This document shows, piece after piece, positions 21,660 to 32,541 of a stretch of DNA of 64,000 bases (positions are counted from its first letter, which is position 1; every line of letters starts with the position of its first letter). Origin of the DNA: Triticum aestivum (taxonomy: Eukaryota; Streptophyta; Magnoliopsida; Poales; Poaceae); assembly GCF_018294505.1 (NCBI RefSeq), contig NC_057810.1, positions 703,773,622 through 703,837,621 on the forward strand, read 5' to 3'. The translations under genes were made by a program, and so were the position numbers. The notes under the pieces are model-generated. The model did not search any database. It had not been told where the DNA came from and saw only the letters and a list, made by a program, of their open reading frames with translations.

Positions 21660-23285
21660 TCCTTTTATTCCTAGGCAGGTATGCAAACATTATCCGCCTC
21701 TTTCAGCCTCTGCAGGCGAGATAGGCAAAATGTGAGCACATGTTCCCCCATCCAATGCGGGACTGTATCGGTACGGAAGCTTTTTTTCCCGCAAATCAGT
21801 GACAAAGTGTGGGGGGCTTTGTTGGACCGCTGCCACATCCGCTTCTGACAGCCCTGGCCCACCCAACTCCCCCCCCCCCTTGCCTGCACGCGCTTTCCGT
21901 CTGAAACTATCAGCACCGCTCCAGAGCGTCAGTGAAGCATTCATGCTCGGCAAGAGCGGATGTGACCTCTCAGTGATGCTGCATTGAAGCAGTGCACCAA
22001 CCGAGAGCCCGCGCCGCTTCCCGTGCACGCGACTGCTCCGCGTTCAAACGATGCCATAGTCGTCCATCACCCTACATTAATGACACATGGTTGCCGAGGA
22101 ACCTACTCCGGTGCCACTCGTCTCTGTCCGTCTGCCACCCACCATTGCCATCTTACCACTATATAAACTCCAAGCCTGGCCATAGGCGCAGTCATCCTTC
22201 TCCGATCCCTTTCTTCTCTCTGCACAAATCTCACCAGGGCCTCCTCGTGCTCGAAAGCCCTCTAGGACGGACTCCCGTAGGAGCAGAAGAAGGAGATAAA
22301 TGTCATTGCTGCCGGCTAACAGGCCGACAAGCAGACAACGGCCGACGATGTCCCAATGGAGGACGCGGTCGAGGATGAGCCGGCGCCACCCTCCTTGTCG
22401 GTGCATGTCAGCATGATCATCGGCAAGGCACGTTCGCACTATATGGACATGATGCCGAAGGAGCGAGAGGAGCAGTTCCAGAAGGCGCGGGCCAACCAGG
22501 CCTACAAACTCCAGCTCCTCGAGGAGCATCGGCAGGCGGAGGAGCAGTTCGCCGCCGGCATGGCCATTGTGTCGGACGCGGACGTGGTGGAGTAGGCGAA
22601 GCTACTCAAGTCCTACTGCTCCGCCCGCGATATCCGCCGCGACCGCTAGCAGTACCGCCAGTATCAAGAGAAACTGAAGGCTGCCTATAAGGAGATGGAT
22701 GAGGTGGCGGACGAGGTGTGGGGCAAGAGCGACGAGGAGGAGGACACTGCCGGCTCCACCGAGGCCGCGCCCTGTCACCACAACCACAAATTCGGCATGT
22801 CCGCGGGTGCCGTCGGCAGCGAAAAAGTGTAGTGCATGGTAGGTCACTGTCGCTCGGGTCCCAAGAAGGCCACCGCTCTTCACCTCCACCCAAAGCCAAG
22901 CTTGGCGGTCTGAAAATCCTGGGGTGATTAGCCGCTCAATCTATGGTGGCGGAGGCTGCAGAGGTAGAGCTGGAGAGCACCGAGTCGGAATTAGAGAAGG
23001 CGAAGACAAGAGCCAAAGCTTCAATTTTGGCCGGACATGGGAAACGGCCGCCGACGATCATTTAGATTAGGTTTAAAATAGAGTTAAGTTAAAAATTGTC
23101 CAAAATGCAATGAATCTCGTCCGGTTTATATAAAAATCCATAGTGTTTGCACGAATTTTGTCCAATTTAGTTGAACCGTGTTTGAAATGTATGCGGACAG
23201 CGTTGGATCGCCGCCTCCCGTATCCGTGTCCGCGGACTTGTCCCTCCCCGTCCGCGGGCGGATGCCGGATGCGTAGGAGGTGCCC
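21660..23285. mobile_element. Harbinger-like element, left end missing
   Basis: The right end reads GGATGCGTAGGAGGTGCCC followed by TTA (23286-23288). The preceding TCCGCGGAC- and CCCGTCCGCGGGCG-type subterminal sequence matches other Harbinger-like elements in this window. GC-rich captured sequence fills 22000-22900. No left terminus was found. Confidence 0.55.
22356..22832 (+). pseudogene. Captured acidic/coiled-coil gene fragment
   Basis: A plus-strand frame starting MEDAVEDEPAPPSLSVHVS runs with Glu/Gln/Arg-rich coiled-coil character (KEREEQFQKARANQ, EEHRQAEEQFAA). It meets a stop at 22593, continues in frame past a second stop near 22648, and ends at 22832 after an acidic SDEEEDTAGS stretch. 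It looks like a pseudogenised gene fragment carried by the surrounding transposon. The family is not recognised. Confidence 0.45.
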
Positions 23286-23311
23286 TTAGGTAGAAATAGC
23301 TATCTTTCTAC

Positions 23312-23542
23312 TACCTTCGTCCTGGATTACAAGTGTCCACCGTATTTTGGATCAACATTGGCCATATATTTGACTAGCAAAATGCTAATGCTTGTCACAC
23401 AAAATTATATTGTTGAATTTGTATTTGAATATAGTTTCCAACAATATTATTGTTTGCTACGTATAACATATATATTTAGTTAAAATCATGATCAAAATAT
23501 GACCCAGAATATAAAGGAGAGTAGTAAACCAGGTTGGAGGTA
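23312..23542. mobile_element. Degenerate Stowaway-like MITE
   Basis: The left end TACCTTCGTCCTGGATTAC resembles the reverse complement of the right end, TACCTCCAACCTGGTTTAC. The interior is AT-rich and TA is at both ends. Confidence 0.65.
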
Positions 23543-23759
23543 GTATTCTATAAAATATAGAGAAATCGCAAATAATTATTGTACGAGCATGCCTTTGCCT
23601 CTTCTGCGGGTACGTGCATGATAAATTCTTCTAAGAGGCCATGTATCTGACGACGCGGACTCATTGCTATCTCATTAATCAAGATAATTATTTCATTAGT
23701 AGGCGATATGTTTTCGTCAATAATGAGGCGGAATCTCCTCAACATCGATCCGCTTTTAA

Positions 23760-25108
23760 GAGCATCTTTAGCAGATCCCGCATTTCACCGACCCGCATTT
23801 TACGTTTGCAGTTCACGGAAAAATTGTTTTGCAGTCTGCAGCGAAAAGTCGCAGAGGCAGACCCCGCAAAGTCGACCCGCATCTTGTTTTACGGGTCAGC
23901 TTTGCGAGGTCTGACCTCTGTGGCCGTCCTCCCCCAGCCCGCAAAATATAAATTTGCACCTTAATTTGCATTTTTTTGCATTTTCAACCACATTGGATAC
24001 ACATGACATCACTAAATCTTTGCTAGAATAGCAAAACCAAAAAAAAATAAGAACCACAAGTATGCATTTTAGAAGATTTCCAACTTCCATTACTGCTCCC
24101 ACTAGTTAAAGCAATATCTTCTCCATGCACTCATTGTTGATCTGCGGATTCTTAATCTTGCATTCTTCATTATTATTCTTTGGTTCTAAAGAAGTAGATG
24201 TTGCTTTCCCTTTAGTTGCACATGCATGCGCTTCATTGCCTTCGATTGAACTAAGGAGTGCAGGAACATCTATTTATTTTCTTTCTATCAATAAATCAAT
24301 GTATTCGCCTTCCCCAAACCAAAATGAGCAACCATCTTCCTACACGCATGATGATGTTCGAGTTGAGCAAACATAATGAGCTATCGAAATGAACCGAATG
24401 CAAAACAACACGTACCCCGTCGTTTTCGCATTTGAAGAACACCCATCCGGTGTGCTTCGGCGTGCCCGACGTCAGCCGCAGCACTGTATGAGCGGCATCA
24501 CGAGCCACAGAGCCTCTGCGCGAGGGCCGAGCCCGACGGCCGGCCGGCCAAACCCATGCCGGCAAACCGGCGGCGGCGGCGAGCGGACAAACCCGCACCT
24601 GCATGCATCGATGAGCCTTTGCTGGGGCTGCGCGAGGTGCTCCCCTACCATTCCATAGCTTGGCGCAGCCGCCGGCGGCCGGGAAAGCCAAATCCGGCCG
24701 CCCGTGATGAAGCACTGCAGATCCGCAAGGTCCCGGCCCGCCAACCCAGGAGGAAGGGGAGAGGAGGGGGGAGGAGGGCACCCTCGTGCATGTGGAGGCC
24801 TTTCGGCGTGCTCCCGGCGGCCACTTTCGCCGAATCTTGGGCGGCGGCGGGGCGAGGGGAAGAGGGGAGGTGGTTGGTGGGGGAAAGTGCGGGCTGAAAT
24901 GCCCCCCACCAACCGCTCCCGCTATATGCAGGGCACCGACGGGCCGGGTGGGGGGGGGGGGCGCGAATACACGGGTTGGAGTCGAGTTTTTGCCACGCCC
25001 CTCAAAAAATTTTGCGGGCCGGCCGCGTTTGCGGTGTCTGTTCGGGCAGGATTTTCGCCGCCGGCCCGCATTTTGGCGGTTATTTTGCGGGGTCTGCTAG
25101 AGTTGCTC
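23760..25108. mobile_element. Harbinger-like element, 1349 bp
   Basis: GAGCATCTTTAGCAGATCCC at the left is matched by the reverse complement of the right end, GAGCAACTCTAGCAGACCCC. TAA duplications lie at 23757-23759 and 25109-25111, the 3-bp target typical of PIF/Harbinger. It carries host-gene-like fragments on its minus strand and no transposase. Confidence 0.88.
23896..24905 (-). pseudogene. Captured GRF-zinc-finger-like gene remnant
   Basis: Minus-strand pieces read, in order: a Pro/Arg-rich N-terminal region (24900-24600); TPKHTGWVFFKCENDG, resembling the GRF-type zinc-finger core (near 24440); and, further on (24102-23900), a hydrophobic segment, LLKCILVVLIFFWFCYSS, of transmembrane type. 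Frames are broken between the pieces. Similar GRF plus C-terminal membrane-segment genes are commonly carried by Harbinger-like elements in wheat relatives (from memory). It is not functional. Confidence 0.55.
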
Positions 25109-25149
25109 TAAGTAGGGGACGGGTGAGTGTTTGTGAGTGGTGATGTGAG

Positions 25150-25318
25150 CAGGGGCGGAGCCAGGGGGGACGAGCAGGGGGGGCCAGCCCCCCCCCCCCC
25201 CCCCCCCCCCCGCCCCCAATGATCGACCGTTTTAGTAGGAGCGACGAGCAATTACCAACAAGATTAGATTAATATACGTACTCGGCCCTCCTATACTCGA
25301 ATCCTGGCTCCGCCACTG
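25150..25318. mobile_element. hAT-type MITE, second family member
   Basis: Starts CAGGGGCGGAGCCAGG and ends CCTGGCTCCGCCACTG. The 8-bp flanks GATGTGAG (25142-25149) and AATGTGAG (25319-25326) differ at one base. An uninterrupted C run occupies the centre. It belongs to the same family as the MITE at 19272-19474. Confidence 0.88.
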
Positions 25319-26128
25319 AATGTGAGTGTGTGTATGTCTACGTTATTCTAATGGATGTTTTCTGAAAAACAAAATGGGCGGTTCTCGTGACTTTTGGTGT
25401 CTCTAGCTGCTCGGCGGAATTTAGATTTGCCGTCTGCATACATGCATCGTCTCCAACCTTCTACTATAGCTAGCTTAGATGTATGGATGTTTGCGTGTAG
25501 GCAGATGCGGTACTGCGGTATCTGTCTGGTCCCATGCATAGCGTGAATCACGACTGAGGGGGATGGTTATTCTTCAATTGATATTGATAGTTGTCGTATG
25601 TTAACATCCTCTGGTCCTTCTGTATATGCATATATAGTTTAATGCCTTTTTTAGACTAAATTTAATCAAATGTTAGAACAACAGTATATGACAATCAAGT
25701 TACACAAAGTATACCGTTAAATTTGTATGTGAAAGAAGCTTGCAATGATATATTTTTCATATTATAAATTTCATATATAATTAACCTTATCAATAGTTAA
25801 AAACAGTCTCGAAAAATGCATTAAGTAATGTTTACATGGATGGAAGGAGTTAGAATTTTAGTGCCCAAGTCAGACTGTTCTTACACTATACTGATATACA
25901 AATAGCTGAAAAATAGCAAAATTGTGTATTAATTCCGTCGTGCCTCTATTTTTTTTATTTTACTTGTATGCATATGTTCAATGCAGAACCTCTTGAGGGA
26001 CTGGTCACGTACGTACGGGGACCTCTCAAGCAAACAAATGCAGGTCTACACGCACGCGGAACCGGATGTTGCAAACGGCGCCAAAGGCAAATGATCATGA
26101 CTGCTGAGTTCACTGGGCTGTTGGTGGA

Positions 26129-28102
26129 AGGACCGTTTTTCTCCCCGCTCCCCTGGTCGCTCCCACGGGCGGCCCGGGAGCGAACCCTAGGCGCCGCCAA
26201 CGAGCTCCCCTCCGTCCCCTCCTCCCCTCGCCGCCGTCGACGGACGTCGCCGGGCGAAGCCCGCGCGGCCTGGCGGCGGCGGGGTCCTTCCCTCCTCCAG
26301 CTCGGGCAGGGGCGGCGCGGGCCGTCTGCTACGGCGGGAGCTCGGCGTGGCGCTCGCGCGGGTGCGCGCGCTGGCATGGGCAGCCGCGTCCGGGAAGGCG
26401 CGAGTGGGCGCGCGGGGTGGCCCGTCTGGGCGTGCGGGGCGCGGCTCGGGCGCGCGAGGCCTCCGGCGGCGCGGATCTGGCGCCTTGCGGGGGTTCACGG
26501 TCGGGGGTGCCGGCAGGGGGTTGGATCTGGGTCACTTCCTGCGTACGTCCTGCCCGTGCGCGTGCTGGTGGAGCTTGAGGTGCATAGGTGGTGCTTCGCT
26601 GGCCTGGCTGGATCCGGGCGGATCTGGCCCGTGGTGGTTCGGCTTGGGGAGGTGGTGTTGCTGGCTGGTGGAGGCAGGAGTAGTGGAGGCTGGTAGCGGT
26701 GAGTGTTGCTGGTGGTGTGAGGTGGGAATGCTGCAGCCGGTTTTCGATCCCCCCCCCCACCTCGGTTGGTGCTGTGGCGCTTTGGATCTGGTCTCCGGCA
26801 GGTGCACGGTGGCGCGCGTGGGGCGTGTTGGTGCTCCTGATGTTTGGCTGCAGCCCGGAACCATGTTGGTTCCTGGCCTCGGGCAGCGCTCCTCTGCTCC
26901 TCGCTGGTATGGTGCTCAGTTAGGTTCGGCGGCTCGCGCTGCGTCCGGTGGCCCTACGTTCGGACGACCACTGGTGGATCCAGTGCCTAGTGCTGATGTT
27001 TGGCCGTCGGCGGTCTCCGTGGGGTGCGGTTGGCTGCGACGGTTCGTCGTGCTTCTTCGTCTCGGAGGGGCCCGATGGTGGTGGTGCTCAGCTGCCATCT
27101 TGCTGTAGGGATGTGCTCAAACTCCGGGTGAGAACCTTGCATCGAGTATGTCGATGTCGGCGGCAATGGTGTCTGTGGACATCGTTTTCCTCGTTGGAGG
27201 TGTCGTTGTGGAGCTCCAGCACCTGCAGTACCTTGTCTTGTGGTATCCAGGTGAAAACCTAAGATCCGGCTTGTCAGATCGGATGACGATCTTGTGTCCT
27301 TGTCGGCACTACCTCCTTGGAGGCGTCATCTTGGAGACCCAAACAACGGCTTCTGTGCCTGCGTGTGGTTGAGGTTGCCGCGTCTGGTGGTGGTGGTGTG
27401 GCCAACTTGGGACCAGTCGGAGGGTCCAATGGTGCTGGTGGTGGTGTGACTGGCTTGGAGTCGACGGTGGTTGTCTGGTGGTGTTCTTTGGGGTTTGGTG
27501 GCGGTGCCTTGGGCGCCGCAGGGCGGCCATCTGTTTCCCCCTCGTGAAGGTGTCTCGCTATGCATGCTCAAGACTCTCCCTTGGCGGCCGATGTGTTGCG
27601 GCGAGTGTCGTGCTCTTGGTGATGTCTTGGTTCATCTTTGCTATTTGATGGCGCCAGATTCCTCCCCAAATTGTTAATCGTTCCGATCTTCCGTGGCGGG
27701 GCATCCAGCCAAGGTTCGTGTTTTTTGCACTCGTTGGTTGTGGATGCTCCTGAGTTGTGCCGTGGGGCTCGGTACGAACGCAATGCGGTGCGTTAGGTTC
27801 CTCGCAAAGTCTAAGTATTGTGATCCCTCGACGACACCCCACAACTACTTGTGTCTTTCGTAGTGATGGTCCTTTTAGTCTGCTAGCTAGGTCCTGCCCT
27901 TGTTGGGTGTCTTGTTCTTCTCCTCTCCTTGTAACCTTATTGTACGGTTTTCGGCCCGGTTTCCCTTATAAACGGGTCAATTTGTTTAGGTTTTCGATCC
28001 GGTTTTCCTTATAAACTGGATCACTCTCCTGGCATAATGACCACTTTGAGTAATATATTTAGATGGAGGGACTCCTCCCCCGATGATTCTCAAAAAAAAA
28101 AA
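26129..28102 (+). mobile_element. Non-autonomous poly(A) retroposon, 1974 bp
   Basis: Perfect 18-bp target duplications, CACTGGGCTGTTGGTGGA, flank it at 26111-26128 and 28103-28120. It ends in A11 (28092-28102). The interior is GC-rich with no reverse transcriptase, and its open frames are low-complexity shadows. Near the 3' end a CCGGTTTCCCTTATAAAC unit is tandemly duplicated (27957-28020). It has the hallmarks of LINE-mediated retroposition of an element with a GC-rich 5' leader (AACCCTAGGCGCCGCC). It may be a LINE-derived non-autonomous family or an old retrocopied non-coding transcript. Confidence 0.85.
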
Positions 28103-28324
28103 CACTGGGCTGTTGGTGGAATGTGTGGATTCTCCTTCTGAGTGTGCATCTCCAATGTCCACAGTATAGCTTAGCTTCGATGTAGTAGTATGGACGTTTA
28201 CGTATTGGAAGATGCGGCGCTGGTCCCATGGCGAGCGTGAAACACGACTCCACAATATGCTCAACTGAGAAAATGCACAAACATTGCTAGCTCTACGAAT
28301 CGTATCCAGTGTTCTACTAGCTTT

Positions 28325-28535
28325 TTTCTTAACAAAGTACAGACGCAAGCGTCATACATATGCGCATACACTCATTCTTATGAACGCACATACGTACACC
28401 ATACTCCTATGAGTATCTTCAAAAGACTGAGCCGACATATCATCTTGAGATTTACAAAGTCACCGTAGGCGCCTTGTCATCGAGAGAAACGTCTCCTCCC
28501 ACTAAAAGTGTATCGCTAGAATTCCTGAAATAATC
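28325..28535 (-). mobile_element. SINE-like or truncated LINE retroposon
   Basis: An 11-bp duplication, CTACTAGCTTT, flanks it at 28314-28324 and 28536-28546. The T-rich left end is the poly(A) side. The interior is homologous to 35095-35346 in opposite orientation (GAGGAGACGTT, AATCTCAAGATGATATG and CATAAGAATGAGTGTATG when read on the minus strand). The paralogous segment at 38176 shows the empty site. Confidence 0.8.
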
Positions 28536-28640
28536 CTACTAGCTTTGATGCATGGCTGCTTGCGTAGAGGCAGATGCAGTGTTGGTCCCATGGCGAGCGC
28601 GGATCACGGCTCAACGGTATCGACTGAAGCTATATAAAGT

Positions 28641-30383
28641 GCTTAAATTTGGCAAGAAAAGTCACTTAATTTGGTGTCAATACTTACGGCGTACATCGAA
28701 CTAGTGCCATAACTCGGCTGTGTGTGCATGTACAATGCAAATCATGTTTGTATATAAACACAGTGCTGACTAGATGCGCCAACGTGGGGTGGGACCTGCT
28801 GTCAGTGACTGAAGGTCGGGAAGGAGGGTGTCTGGCCTATTATTTTTTGCAGAAAACCTCCTAAAAAAATTCTTACAAAAAGGCCGGCAAAGAGAAACAA
28901 CACAAATTGTAAAATAAAAATGGAAACTGGTCCGGTGGAGGTACCCGTGACCTGCCGCTCGTATGCATGCGTGGCTAGCCAATTGACCCGATCACATCTA
29001 TACCTAATATTAGAGGAGAGTGTGTTTCTTCGATATTTTATACGTCCATCTACCTGCCCATAAAGTTGAAATAAATTATCCATCATGCCACATGTGAGTG
29101 TAATTTGTTTATTTTCCGTTAATTGTTTCTCTGACTTTTTTCAACCATTGAAACTGTCACTAAACTTGATGTAAATTACCCTCCCCGCCACCCGTAAGTG
29201 AAAAAAATTATTCGTTAATTGTTTCTCTAATTGTTCATCTGTGTCGTGAAGTAAATTACCCACCTCGCCACCCGTAAAAATAAAAGAATGGGCGTTTCTT
29301 CGAATTATTTGTACCTCATAGGGCCCTCCAGTTTTCATCCATCATGAGACTGACTTCTCTTTTCCCTCTCATACACGCATCGAGGATGTATTAATAAAAA
29401 TACACGCATCAAGGATCAAGTCCAACATCGATCCATCATGAGCATGTTAGAATGCACATGCCTTATGCCCGCTTGCGCGCCGGTCAGTATACAAATATTC
29501 AAATACATGTATATACGTGTAGTGTGCATATTTGAAGACCATGATTTTATTATCCCGTCGCAACGCACGGACCTTTTTGCTATTTTGCTATCATGTAAGG
29601 ATTCATAAGTCTGAACAACATAAATTAAGAAACTTATTCCAGCAAAAATGGTGCCCTCTCGATGATTCCAACCTACAACATAAGGCTAGTGCCGAGTCGA
29701 TGATTCGAACCTGGAACATAAGGTTATATAATGGTCACACATACGACTCAAGCCACAACCACTTAGTTTAGAAAGGATAAATTCTATTTATAGCATAACG
29801 CGCTCGTGGCTAAAATGGTTAAATTAGTAAAAGAAAATACTTCCTCCGGTCTATATTAGTTGTCTCTGAGTTAGTACTAGTTTGTAAGTTGTACTAAGTC
29901 CCCTGCGAAAACAAGTTAGTGTACTAAGTCAGCAACAATTAATATTGATGGGAGAGAGCATGTAAATTATGATCATGTGTTATAAGTAATATACATATAA
30001 TTAAAGTAAATTACATTGCAAAGTTCATATAACTTCATAAAATATGTACACAATAATTTAACAAAAATAGACATAATTAAATTATGCATTATGAAAATGT
30101 TTTGATAATTTTAAAAAGTGTTTGCATGTTTAACAAAATATTAAAGTAATTTTAGAAAGGTTCATATATTTATAAGTTCCCATATAACTTTAAATTTATC
30201 CATTTTTATAAAATATTGATGTACTATATAAAAGTGTTCTTGCTTTAAGGAAACTTTATATTGTTTTAAAAAGTTTACATAGTATATAAAAGTTTTTGTG
30301 TTTTCTAAAAAAAATACGAGCCTAGTGCTCCCTCAGATTTTAGATCCTCACATAAATACTATTTGAATTGTATGTTTTTAATA
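28641..30383. other. Transposon debris, weak outer inverted repeat
   Basis: GCGCCAACGTGGGGTGGGACCTGCTGTCAG near 28775 resembles the reverse complement of 31190-31225. This may mark the ends of an old element of about 2.4 kb, but internal similarity is low and no coding region is seen. A single Stowaway-like end is near 29851, and 29990-30310 is very AT-rich. Confidence 0.35.
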
Positions 30384-30989
30384 ACTAGGCGATGTGTACG
30401 TGCAATGCACGTTAATTTAGAAGTATATTAAGTGCATGCGGATATTAAGTAGGATATCATTTGTGTATTATTATGTGATTAGCATTATTTTGGCTTGAAA
30501 TTAACTGCACGCTAAAAGTGTTGAGCGCTCGACATTGAAGCAGTATAGGTCGTTGGATTGACATGATTTGATGACCGAGATTAATTGAATTTGCCCCTTT
30601 GGATCTTTTTATATTAGTGTAGATTCATATATATTATAAAGTGTATTAATGTGTTTTAATATAACACATGAACTCTTTTTAAAATGACATGACCACTTTT
30701 AAATTCCTTTTAAGTTATATTTTATTATACAACCATAAAGAGTAATTATCTATACCAATATAAAAAGACCAAAAGGGGCAGATTCAATTAATCTCGGTTA
30801 TCAAATCATGTCAATCCAACGACCTAGACTGCTTCAATGTCGAGCGCTCAACACATTTATTATGTAATTAATTTCATGTCAAATATAATGCTAATCACAT
30901 AATAATATGCAAATAATATCCTACTTAATATCCGCATGCACTTAATATACTTCCAAATTAACGTGCAATTCACGTACACATTGACTAGT
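30384..30989. mobile_element. Foldback element with ~235-bp inverted arms
   Basis: The left arm (30384-30620) and right arm (30750-30989) are inverted copies with high identity. Landmarks include AGTATATTAAGTGCATGCGG, GAGCGCTCGACATTGAAGCA and GTTGGATTGACATGATTTGA. A spacer of about 130 bp separates them. Outer ends are ACTAGG and CTAGT. It encodes nothing. Confidence 0.88.
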
Positions 30990-31666
30990 ACTTTAGAAAC
31001 ATGAGACCTCGTTGGTTGGTGTGATATCTGTTGCCGTTCCATAACCTTTGGTCGTAGATTCGAATCAGACCCGACACTATTTTTGCTAGAATAAAATCCT
31101 CTAATTTATGTTGTTTCGCATAATGTTTTAAAAAATCCAGGGTATTTTTCATTAAAATAAACAAGCCACATTCCCTTGTCCCCGCTGTCGAGCCGCTGAC
31201 AGCGGGTCCCATGTCATGTTGGCGTGCCAGTAGGGTAACGCAGCAGAAAATCAAAAAAAGAAAAATCTGACCTACGCACCAGCGTAGGACCAGATTGTAC
31301 ATAAGGTTTGATCTGATCATTACCAACTCGTAGCGCAATGAAAGTAGAGTTGGCCTAGATCGTTAGTGCAGATCCCCACAGTTAGGATTTTAGTGTTAGG
31401 AATAAGCTACTCAGTTGGTGAGCATAGCAGGGGTGGCGTGACGATCGGATGTAGGCCAGCTGGGTAGGATGCGTGAGTGCGCGTCATGGGCGTGCGCCGG
31501 GCCTTGTGAATCGTGCGTGTGGGACAGCGGAGCACGGCGTCGTGTGAGCGCCTACGCGTATGACATTCCCTCCTGTGTATTCGTTCCCTCAGGGTGTGCA
31601 GTTCGTGCTGCGGGAAAAAATGTTGTTCGGCGGCGTGCGTTTGGTCGCCGAAAAACTCTCTATGTC
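30990..31666. other. No recognisable gene
   Basis: Includes the right-hand partner of the weak inverted repeat (about 31185-31230). Open frames at 31407-31718 lack family features. Confidence 0.4.
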
Positions 31667-31805
31667 GCAGGCTAAGGCATAGCCTAGTGGTGGGGAGGGG
31701 CTGATGCCTTTCCATCATCCAGGTTCAAGGCTGTTACTTGCAATTTGAGTTTGTTGTACCAATTATACTGTAGGGAGTTCCCTTAAAATCTTTCTATAAA
31801 AAAAA
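31667..31805 (+). mobile_element. tRNA-derived SINE
   Basis: 139 bp flanked by CTCTATGTC at 31658-31666 and 31806-31814. A perfect-consensus Pol III A box, TAGCCTAGTGG (31680-31690), is followed about 33 bp later by a B-box-like GGTTCAAGGCT. The element ends in an A8 tail. Confidence 0.82.
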
Positions 31806-32523
31806 CTCTATGTCTATCGTTACATTTAATATTATAATAGTATAATATATATATTTCTTTTGAGCAAACAATGTGAAAATATTCAATTTAGTAAGATTTT
31901 TCATATTCATAACCATAAAAGGATCCGATTCTACCAAAATAATAAGTTCAGGATCAACAAAGAATTCATAGTCATTATCATAAAAAAATAGGAGAAGTTG
32001 CAAACCTAAGATCATGTTTCATCATTTTATTCATAGCTTTTTCTTTAAGTATAGCAATAAAACCTCACATGCCTTTATTAGTATCATAAGCCATAAACTC
32101 TCTAGTAAAGTCCTCATCAAAAGTATAACCTTCGGGAACATCTTCTAATATTTTACTTCTAACAGGAGTACTTGGTGTAGCAGTTGATTCATAATTTTCA
32201 GATTCTTTAGCTTTAGCAATATGAGCATCTAGCAATTCACCAAGCGGCACAATTTTCAAGCAGAGTAGAAGCATTACCGCCAGTATCATCATGGCAGAAG
32301 AAATGGCTATTATTTGCGACATATCAGATTGTGTAGCAGGTGATGGCGTCACAAGTTGACTCAAAACAATAAGTGAATCAAGCGTAGAGCTAGTTGAAAG
32401 TTCCTTACCACCCTTCTTCTTAGAGGGCATGATCTTGGTCTTAGAGTCTCTGAGATTACTCATAGTGACTATAAATTGCAGCAGATAATTACTACCAAGT
32501 GAACTTCATAAATAGAGCAATGC
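31806..32523 (-). pseudogene. Gypsy-type LTR retrotransposon gag fragment
   Basis: A minus-strand frame begins at 32463 with MSNLRDSKTKIMPSKKKGGK and continues to 32065 (VPEGYTFDEDFTREFMAYDT). After the stop, similar gag-like sequence goes on to about 31850 with further stops. Its position directly after a primer-binding site identifies it as the start of gag. The N-terminus resembles gag of large cereal Gypsy elements, but I cannot name the family. The element is cut off on the left near the SINE. Confidence 0.65.
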
Positions 32524-32526
32524 TCT

Positions 32527-32541
32527 CCGACAACGGCGCCA
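32527..32541 (-). promoter_or_regulatory. LTR-retrotransposon primer-binding site
   Basis: The minus strand reads TGGCGCCGTTGTCGG, the tRNA primer-binding type used by several cereal Gypsy elements. It lies between the LTR on the right and gag on the left. Confidence 0.75.

Larger units (their letters stand above)
25340..28640. repeat. Ancestral segment, copy A (interrupted)
   Basis: Pieces at 25384-25620, 25840-26128, 28103-28320 and 28541-28625 align in the same order and orientation with 35382-35600, 37747-37965, 37965-38176 and 38177-38260. Shared landmarks include GCATCGTCTCCAACCTT, AAATAGCTGAAAAATAGCAAAATTG, CAGGTCTACACGCACGCGG and GGCAGATGCGG with CTGGTCCCATG. The ancestral DNA is non-coding. 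Copy A was interrupted by a 1.97-kb retroposon and a SINE-like insert. Confidence 0.8.

Noticed and set aside
26187..27842. Long Pro/Arg/Gly-rich frames on both strands
   Set aside because: They result from the GC-rich interior of a poly(A) retroposon, overlap in all frames and resemble no family.
31010..31110. Possible tRNA-like region with GGTCGTAGATTCGAATC
   Set aside because: The rest of the cloverleaf cannot be folded. It resembles debris repeated in inverted form near 29600-29740.
28770..31230. A full 2.4-kb transposon bounded by CGCCAAC...CTGCTGTCAG ends
   Set aside because: The end similarity is short and no target duplication or consistent interior was found; kept only as a low-confidence note.
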